In this document: positions 57,173-64,000 of the stretch, piece after piece
How positions within the stretch are numbered: position 1 is the first letter of the stretch
Layout: each line of letters starts with the position of its first letter
Origin: Ryuthela nishihirai
Taxonomy: Eukaryota; Arthropoda; Arachnida; Araneae; Heptathelidae
Length of the DNA: 64,000 nt
NCBI GenBank assembly: GCA_038380435.1
Contig: JAWZYU010000121.1
Coordinates: forward strand, 62,001-126,000
Direction: 5' to 3'
Program-made: the position numbers and the translations under genes
Notes under the pieces: generated by a model
Databases searched by the model: none
What the model saw: the letters and a program-made list of their open reading frames with translations, nothing else
Told to the model about the DNA's origin: nothing

Positions 57173-59397
57173 CGTCATCATCATCCTCAAGCAGCCATGT
57201 GCTACAAAGGTCCAACCAGACCATGTAATTTAGTTCTCCAACCAAGTCTGTCAGCTACATCTGATGCATCTGGCCCCTGCACACCAATTCTAAAAAGGTC
57301 CAGTTTGACATTGTCAGCCCACCGTATCCTAGGTCTCCCTATTCTCTAATCTATAATTATCCATACGTGCAATATGGCCAAACCAACGGAGTCTATCTCT
57401 GCAAAATATGCTGCTTAAATGAGGTTGCCGACTCTTTTGCCTAACCTCATTATTAGTTACAAAGTTGAACCACCTAATGCCCAAGATACTACATAAGCAT
57501 CGAGTTTCCTCATATCTTGTTTTCAAAGCATCCAAGTTTCACTACCATAAGTAACCCTAAAAGGAACCAAACTATTATAGGGTAATTTTTGTCTTTAGGT
57601 TTATATGCGTATTTCTCCACACTCTCCAAAGATTCTTAAAAGTCCCGGCAGGAATCCCTATTTGTCTGTTAATCTCATTCCGCACATCACCAGTATCTGT
57701 TACATAGCTCCCAAGATAATTAAACTGTGACACCTTCTCAAGACTGCAGGCATTCAGATTAACGAGATCACAGTCTGCCTGAACCAATTTTCATCACTTT
57801 AGTTTTCTCTCTATTTTTAACTAAACAAAATCTACTACCAGTTTCATCAACAGCTAGAATGAAAGAGTTCATCTCATCAACATTATTTGCCAAAAGGACT
57901 AAATCATCAGCATAATCTAAATCAGAAATTTTTCTATCTCCAGCCCATTTAAGGCCAAAACATAACATAATCAATAACCAAACTAAAGTAATCACCTTTT
58001 TTGAAAATAGGGATAACAATAGGTCTGGTAAAATCCTTAGGAGGTAAAATCCTTAGGAACCATGCCTTTATCATAAAAGATATTCAAAATTTCAGTCATC
58101 CAAGTGGTAACCGAAACATTCCCAGCTCTAACCATTTCTGTAGTAATTTCATCTACCCATGGGGATTTATGAAGTTTAAGTTTAGAAATAGGCAAAGTAA
58201 CTTCAGATTGTGTTGTAGTGCCAATATTAAAGCCACCAATGCATCATCACTGCAAACAATGGGAGTAGAACTAACGACATTGTTTAAAACATCACTGAAA
58301 TGCTCAGCCCATGTAGCCATCACAGAATCCTCACCTTCTATAATCTTGTTTATTCTTCAATTCCTGTATACTTGTCTGTTTTCTACCACACAAAATATTA
58401 ACTGTCTGGTACAGCTCTCTGCTATTGTGCTGTCCAACTGCTTCCTCGGTTTTGTCAGCTAGGTCATCAAGCCCAAGATTCTTATCAGCAGCTAACTGAT
58501 CCTTTACACATTTATAAGCTCTCTGTAATCCTTTCTATTAGGACTATTAGGTTATTGATTAAAGACATTCCTGCAGTTCCATCTTTCTGAAATGAGCTCA
58601 AATGTCTTATCACTCAAATAATTCTTTCTCTTCTGCTCCTTTTTTCCTAAAAGAGTACTCTTAGTTTCTAAAAAAAGTCTGTTTACAATGGTCCCATCCT
58701 TCCTCAACTTCAGTAGTAAGCAAACCATGACTCTCATAATGATTAAGTAACCTATCATGGTAAGCTTTAGCTATAACGGGGTTTTTCAGAACTTCATTAT
58801 TAATGGTAAATTGAAACAATATTTCATACTTGAAATTTTCAGCAGACTCATTGTTGTGATATGCCCAAGCTCAGGAAGCAGCTCCAATTTTTTCCTGAGC
58901 TTGGGTATATCACAACAATGAGTCATCTGAAATTTTCAAGCATCAATACCATTGAAATATATCACCTCTAAGATCAACGTAGTTCTTGACTGGCATCTGG
59001 AGTTTACATACAACAAACAATGAATTTGACGATTGAATTTGATGATTTAAAGCAAAGATTTAAGGTGCCTGTGATGACCTTTGCTCAGGATTATCCACCA
59101 GTGATAAAACATATCCTGTGAATCTATACATTTGGGGCTGTCAACCCACAAACAAACAGAAAACACAGCGGAAGATTTTCCCTCCACAGAAGCCCAGCAT
59201 TATAGCAAATTCAGGATCCATAATTAAATTCAGAACCTTATATCAGTCCAGTAGGTTTATATGGACAGGACCAAAACCCTGTATGGTTGGCCACTCTTCA
59301 GCAGGGTAGGAAAATAAAAATGAAAAGTTGCCATAGTTGTCCATATCAGTAGGCCACACTAATCTGGCAGCCCTCCGCTTCCGTTCACTTCCAAAAG
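57173..59397 (-). mobile_element. R3': nested retrotransposon, copy B, with deletions
   Basis: CATCATCATCC tail at 57,177. The C-terminal and YADD regions are present (57,329-58,019: LDYADDLVLLAN). At about 57,966 sequence jumps from the end of motif B to KKGDYRSC-upstream sequence, removing about 1 kb of RT, and 58,810-59,030 is replaced by unrelated sequence with a palindrome. The 5' part resumes at 59,035 and ends TATCTCTTTT at 59,397. Confidence 0.8.
58829..58940. repeat. 112-bp palindrome
   Basis: Arms of about 48 bp begin CTTGAAATTTTCAG and end with its complement, with few mismatches, around a 16-nt centre (AGCAGCTCCAATTTTT). It lies in non-retrotransposon sequence replacing part of R3', so it may be a MITE or a repair patch. 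No TA flanks were recognised. Confidence 0.7.
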
Positions 59398-60474
59398 AGA
59401 GTATCTCTTTTCTAAGGTGGAACTACCAATGCCAAAGGGACCTAAAACTGCTGCCCAAAGATTGAATCACCATATATGACATTAAAATGACCAAGCGCAA
59501 GACAAATACCTCCTTTCTTCACAGAACTCAAAATATCTTGAAATTGGCTGTAAAACATATCCTTCTCATTCTGATTAGAGTCATCTATGGGGGCATAACA
59601 ACAGATGACACTCAAGTCTTTAATTTTTGTTTCAAATTTTGCTGTAAGAAATTTTTCATTGATGCAGTCATATCCTAGATGAGTATCACTGGCATGTCTG
59701 CTGAGAAGCAAACTTACACCTGGGAGATTCTTTCCATCCTCCGTGCCTCAAAAGAGAAATTTAAAGTTATTTTTGAGTATCTCACCTTTACCTGTCCGTC
59801 TGCTCTCTTCCAAGCCTAAAACATCTAGGTTGTAATGCTGGAATTCCTGCATGAGGACATCAAGAAAATAACCTCCTCACATTCCACAAACTTGCAGAGA
59901 GAAAATGGTTAATAGGATTTTTACACAAACTAGGTATATTGAGAGAGAGATAGAGCCAACAATATCAAACAGCCCCCTGATCGCAGGCATGGGGCAAAAA
60001 CCTGTTCCTCCTCCACTAAAGGCTGAAGTAACTAATGCCTATAGGAACTTGAGGTACCACATTTTCAACTGGTCCTTTTCAAGAGCCATATGACCTGCCT
60101 GAGAGAAGTTAGTTCACTTTAGGACTGACAATGCCGAACTAGCCAAATGAGGGTTCAGGTACCTGCGGTGGCCTCTGAGCAGCATAATCCACCATCTGAT
60201 ATAAGGTATCCCATGCCTATGTTCACTTCGTGCAGGCAACCTGCAAACAAACAGAAAACATAGCAGCAGACTTTTCTTCAATAGAGCAAGTCCAGGATCC
60301 TTCACCAATGCATTTCCTTCACTTCAATGATTTTCCTTCACCAATGCAGCAAGTCCAGGATCCATAATCAACCTCAAATCCATAAACCAGTCCAGTCTAG
60401 TGGGTGCAAACGATCACTGGGGATTGGTACACAGCTGTCCTTCCAGTTTTTGCCTAGCTACCCTTTACAATCCC
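59398..60474 (-). mobile_element. R4': 5' half of the split retrotransposon, copy B
   Basis: Endonuclease N-terminal sequence (59,442-59,711: KDLSVICCYAPIDDSN), leader and 5' untranslated region ending CCTAGCTACCCTTTACAATCCC. AAATATTGCA follows at 60,475-60,484, the mutated right target copy. A local duplication of CACCAATGCAGCAAGTCC occurs near 60,300-60,350. Confidence 0.8.
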
Positions 60475-62233
60475 AAATATTGCAATAGTGCATTAATTAT
60501 AGAAATATGGATTTTGATGGTGGAATGTGAATGTCATGAAGTTTCCTTTGGAAACAATGAAACTGATAATTAGAAAACATTTTGTGTGATTGGTACTGAT
60601 GAAATATTATAATTTGCATTTTTCGAATATTTAGTAATTTCAGTATAATATCTTTACAGGCCACTAAATATGAAAATCACAACTGTAATGAGATTTACAA
60701 ATAATATATATAGAACAGAATTTGAAAAAATTGTGGTAGCGTTTGAGGGATATTCCACTGACAGCAATAATATACCCACTTTTCTGACAGAGGTGTGGAA
60801 AATGCAACTAAAGAACTAAAAGGCGAATACTTTTATGTTGTATAATTATTAATGAAATATTATTTGCATTTAGTCCCATCATCTGCTTGCTCAAATTGAA
60901 ACTTTTAATGGAATGAAACATTAGGGAAGGGGAAAACTTCATTCTCTTTAAAAACGAGATTCTCATAAGCGCCAGAGGTGATATTCGTTTTTCTACTTAA
61001 GGATAGTTTTTTTTTTCTATTGGCTATAGAATATAGATTTCTACCTAGAACCTTCTTAGGAATGTAAATTTTATGCCAGTCGCTCTTTAAAGATATAGGC
61101 TTGTTTTTTGCCTGGCTTTTAATAATGTAGTTATTTCTCATGGCTATTTACGAATATAACTTTTTATTTATAGTGACTCTTTAAGAATATTTCTTTTTCT
61201 GGTGACTTTTCAGGAGCTTTTTTAGTAGAGACATTTTAAGGATACATTTTTCTTGATGGTTATTAGCTAACATTCATTGACCACCACTCTAGATGGTGTG
61301 ATGGTGTCACAATCCATCAAAGAAAGAAGACAGCAACAGACTTTCCAAGTCCATCACTCACCGCTTTCTCACCACAGCAGGGTAAGAGGGGGGAGGGGGA
61401 GAATCTAAATGTTTGTACAGTTGCGAGTAGAGACTTCAAATGGCAGAATACCAGCCTGGCTTCCAATCTGCCACTAGTTAATTGGATTACTAAACAGTTT
61501 TCATCCTCTTTGTTTAAATTTTGTTTATTTTATATATTTTGCTTATTCTTGTGTTTGATTACTTATTTCATTTCTAGGTATATATAGCCAAGTACCTGAA
61601 ACTTTAAAAAAGGTAAAAAAAGCTTGCAATAAAGTATACGAAGTAAATTAACACTGATAGAAAGCAGAAAATTACAGAAATGGAAAAAAAATCCTTTAAA
61701 CATGTAGTTGACACTAATCTATATTTTCCACACAGAAAAATATATATGCCTCATTATTCATTAAATTTTAATATATTTTGTCAAATTGACAAAATATGAT
61801 GCGTAATGTTTTCAACACTGAAAATGTGCATAAAATATCGTGAATACGACACTGAATAAATTAGAATCATCAATTATTTTAGTTGGAACAAAAATGTAAT
61901 GTTTCTTATTTGTCATAAAGAACTGACAAGAGGGCAAAGAAATGCTTTATATTTGTGAAAAATACAAAAAGTGAAATCAGAGTTGGAACTATTAGTGTGA
62001 GCAGAACAAACTCTTGTGTGTAGGAAGTTTTTCCCAGAAACAAAGATATAAAGAGCACTTCTGAGATAACATGCAGAAATTTTACAGCAGATGTCATGTT
62101 ATGTAATGGAGAATATTGATTTAACAGCACCTGTATTCTAATACATAGGAAAGTCATTTATTGGTGAAATATGCAAAGAAAGTTTCAAAAGCAAGCTTTT
62201 GCTCTAATATCAGTATTTTACAAACACAATACA
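60475..62233. other. duplicated non-transposon segment
   Basis: Counterpart of 13,466-15,270: tandem repeat units, the TGGCTCTTTAA-type short motif (61,080-61,250), the CAGGGTAAGAGGGG stretch (61,376) and the first fossil zinc-finger-like units (61,980-62,220). No intact frame. Confidence 0.5.
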
Positions 62234-62302
62234 TTTTTTTGGTCGCATGAAGATTATTATGGTATGTTACATCTTTTTTGTAGATTATATTTGAATTCGT
62301 AA

Positions 62303-62569
62303 TTAATAAACTCTTTGAAGAAGGCTATATTTATCACAATTCATAAAATTAAAAATTTAATTATCAAACGTATAGATGTAAGAGATAAACAAAATAATAC
62401 GGCCATGCATCTACTTCAGAATTGTGATGATAACTTTTGTGAAAACTGTGATAATAACTTTTGCTATGATGATGTCTATTCTATTCTGATTCATTGTGGA
62501 GCAAATCCATTCGCATTAAATAACAAAGGAGAAACGGCATTACCGAGGGATAAAATTCACCTTATATAA
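62303..62569 (+). CDS. ankyrin-repeat reading frame, partial
   Basis: After a stop at 62,300-62,302 the frame is open to 62,569. Residues VRDKQNNTAMHLLQNC and, after an insertion with the near-duplicated NCDDNFC/NCDNNFC, the segment YDDVYSILIHCGANPFALNN followed by KGETAL match the ankyrin pattern (helix pair, then GA-P and the next G-TAL turn): about one and a half repeats. The only in-frame ATG (62,405) would give 54 residues. The +1 frame is open upstream (62,284-62,341: FEFVINKLFEEGYIYHN), so a frameshift or a splice from an acceptor-like TTTTTTGTAG at 62,283 may have removed the N-terminus. The codons are very AT-rich. Ankyrin repeats bind proteins, and the partner is unknown. It may be a gene fragment. 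Confidence 0.55.
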   Translation, partial: LINSLKKAIFITIHKIKNLIIKRIDVRDKQNNTAMHLLQNCDDNFCENCDNNFCYDDVYSILIHCGANPFALNNKGETALPRDKIHLI

Positions 62570-62635
62570 ACTATGGTACTTACAGTGGAATTGAATGTAA
62601 TTTGGAATATATGTAGGTAAATAAAAATTATTTAA

Positions 62636-62808
62636 GTTTTTACTTGTTTTTATTGTTTTTACTTGTTTTTATTTTACTTATTTTTACAAAGTTTTGTTTG
62701 ATATAAATAAGGTAGGGATGTGAAAAGATCATATAAAAATCATAAAGTTTAATGTAAATAAGGTAAGGATGTGAAAAGATCACATAAAAATCTTGTTTCA
62801 ATCATACT
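62636..62808. repeat. short direct repeats
   Basis: TTTTTACTTGTTTTTATT-type repeats at 62,636-62,690, then two ~40-bp copies of ATAAGGTARGGATGTGAAA plus AGATCAYATAAAAATC at 62,703-62,741 and 62,753-62,792. Confidence 0.8.
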
Positions 62809-63552
62809 ACTCTTAAAAGAACCAAAATCAACGTAATGTTTCAATAATAGAATGTTTTAATTAATAACACTTGAGAAATTACTCTTAAAAGAACCAAAAT
62901 CAATGTAATGTTTCAATAATAGAATGTTTTAATTAATAACACTTGAGAAATTACTCTTAAAAGAACCAAAATCAATGTAATGTTTCAATAATAGAATGTT
63001 TTAATTAATAACACTTGAGAAATTACTCTTAAAAGAACCAAAATCAATGTAATGTTTCAATAATAGAATGTTTTAATTAATAACACTTGAGAAATTACTC
63101 TTAAAAGAACCAAAAACAATGTAATGTTTCAATAATAGAATGTTTTAATTAATAACACTTGAGAAATTACTCTTAAAAGAACCAAAATCAATGTAATGGT
63201 TCAATAATAGAATGTTTTAATTAATAACACTTGAGAAATTACTCTTAAAAGAACCAAAATCAATGTAATGGTTCAATAATAGAATGTTTTAATTAATAAC
63301 ACTTGAGAAATTACTCTTAAAAGATCCAAAATCAATGTAATGTTTCAATAATAGAATGTTTTAATTAATAACACTTGAGAAATTACTCTTAAAAGAACCA
63401 AAATCAATGTAATGTTTCAATAATAGAATGTTTTAATTAATAACACTTGAGAAATTACTCTTAAAAGAACCAAAATCAATGCAATGTTTCAATAATAGAA
63501 TGTTTCAATTAATAACACTTGAGAAATTACTCTTAAAAGAACCAAAATCAAT
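62809..63552. repeat. 72-bp tandem satellite, ~10.3 copies
   Basis: The unit starts ACTCTTAAAAGAACCAAAATC and ends AACACTTGAGAAATT. Unit starts are at 62,809, 62,881, 62,953, 63,025 and every 72 bp to 63,529. Copies differ by only one or two bases, so homogenisation is recent. The repeat has stops in all three + frames and is not coding. There are no spacers between units. Confidence 0.95.
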
Positions 63553-63612
63553 AGAACGACAGAGTCAGACAATAAACGGTAAACCATAAGTCAATGTGTG
63601 TAAAAACAAGCT

Positions 63613-63625
63613 TATATATATATAT
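63613..63625 (+). promoter_or_regulatory. TATA-like box before the J-domain frame
   Basis: TATATATATATAT lies about 31-43 bp ahead of the ATG at 63,656. If used it implies a 5' leader of only about ten bases. AAGCTT borders it on both sides in an imperfect palindrome. Confidence 0.35.
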
Positions 63626-63655
63626 CAATGTTTCAAGATATATCAAGCTTAAAAC

Positions 63656-63886
63656 ATGGTGAAAGAAACTTCATATTATGATGATATTCTTGAAATTGAA
63701 CCAAATTGTAGTCAAGAAGAAATAAAAAAGGCTTATAGAAAACTTGCACTAAAATATCATCCAGATAAAAATACTTCTGAAGAATCAGAAGAAATGTTTA
63801 AAAAAATATCTGAAGCTTATGAAACATTAAGTGATCCAAATAAAAGAGAAATATACGACATTCACGGGAACAAGTTCAATCTTTAG
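63656..63886 (+). CDS. J-domain (DnaJ-like) mini-protein
   Basis: 76 codons encode an almost complete J domain: helix I with [13 protein letters not shown], helix II with [14 protein letters not shown], the catalytic HPD at residues 35-37, and helix III/IV with [21 protein letters not shown]. The HPD tripeptide is what stimulates the ATPase of Hsp70 chaperones, so an Hsp70 co-chaperone role is expected. Nothing follows the J domain: no Gly/Phe region, zinc-binding module or C-terminal substrate domain. The last residues (NKFNL and the stop) lie in the 23-bp repeat that follows, so the repeat may have truncated a longer gene. The start context AAAACATGG is good. No intron. Alternatives are a normal small host J protein, or a gene from a virus or symbiont. 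Confidence 0.75.
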   Translation: MVKETSYYDDILEIEPNCSQEEIKKAYRKLALKYHPDKNTSEESEEMFKKISEAYETLSDPNKREIYDIHGNKFNL

Positions 63887-63957
63887 TTCAATCTTGCTTC
63901 AATCTTTAGTTCAGTCTTGCTGCAATCTTTAGTTCAATCTCTAGTTCAATCTTGCTT
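63877..63957. repeat. 23-bp tandem repeats
   Basis: Variants of TTCAATCTTTAGTTCAATCT and TGC repeat about three and a half times after the J-domain frame, and supply its stop codon. Confidence 0.85.
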
Positions 63958-64000
63958 CAATCTCTAGTTCAATCTTGCTTCAAGATTGAACTAGAGATTG
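63958..64000. repeat. perfect hairpin at the window end
   Basis: The last 43 bases are a 20-bp arm, a 3-base centre (CTT at 63,978-63,980) and the exact complement of the arm. The arm is one unit of the preceding repeat, so the repeat begins to run back on the other strand. The palindrome may continue past the window edge. Confidence 0.9.

Larger units (their letters stand above)
49856..62233. repeat. segmental duplication, copy B
   Basis: Partner of 731-15,270. It lacks the MITE and the 783-bp insert of copy A, and has its own SINE2 copies (50,250; 51,791) and a foldback element (52,349). About 1 kb of R3 is deleted near 57,966, and about 270 bp of the tandem repeat near 54,540. The match to copy A ends at ACAAACACAATACAT (62,233), after which unrelated AT-rich sequence begins. 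Confidence 0.85.

Noticed and set aside
62809..63552. Regular array considered as CRISPR-like
   Set aside because: Units are contiguous 72-bp tandem repeats without unique spacers, in a eukaryotic setting with no cas-like genes.

Overview
This is eukaryotic, AT-rich, repeat-dominated DNA from an invertebrate animal. An arthropod, perhaps a chelicerate, would fit the mix of an RTE-like non-LTR retrotransposon family, a Penelope-like element, Tc1/mariner remnants, tRNA- and 5S-derived SINEs and a tandem C2H2 zinc-finger array. The species cannot be fixed from sequence alone. I see no intact long host gene. The largest reading frames are retrotransposon polyproteins or zinc-finger repeats, and all of them carry lesions.

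Layout. (1) 731-15,270 is copy A of a segmental duplication whose copy B lies at 49,856-62,233 in the same orientation. Both contain a decayed retrotransposon (R1), a fragment of a Tc1-type transposase, a diverged tandem repeat, and one old retrotransposon (R2+R4) split by another (R3). (2) 14,950-24,840 is a poly-C2H2 zinc-finger locus on the + strand. A 3.66-kb retrotransposon (R5, 16,718-20,374, - strand) is inserted inside it, and decayed finger units flank it. (3) 25,680-30,730 is a patch of two tRNA-derived SINE families (here SINE1 and SINE2), a 72-bp MITE, a 604-bp non-autonomous mariner-like element and a + strand retrotransposon scrap. (4) 31,300-33,845 is retrotransposon R7 carrying a SINE1. 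(5) 33,880-39,150 is the least repetitive stretch; it holds a candidate first coding exon, an NRF-1-type palindrome with a downstream splice donor, a 5S-rRNA-derived sequence and SINE1 copies. (6) 39,150-40,300 is a broken Penelope-like element with RT and GIY-YIG traces. (7) 41,335-49,379 holds three further retrotransposons. R6 (45,785-49,379) is the best preserved; it has an 11-bp target-site duplication and sits inside an inverted-repeat element that carries tRNA-Thr-like sequences. (8) 62,234-64,000 is an abrupt AT-rich block with an ankyrin-repeat reading frame, ten copies of a 72-bp satellite, a J-domain mini-protein, 23-bp repeats and a perfect 20-bp-arm hairpin at the window edge.

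History. The sequence records an order of events. R2/R4 inserted first, then R3 inserted into it, then the ~13-14 kb duplication occurred, then copy-specific insertions followed (a 212-bp Tc1-type MITE and a 783-bp unknown insert in A; SINE2 copies and a 571-bp foldback element in B). Almost every retrotransposon copy points to the - strand. The junction at 62,234, where copy B stops matching copy A and foreign-looking sequence begins, is the part most worth following up.
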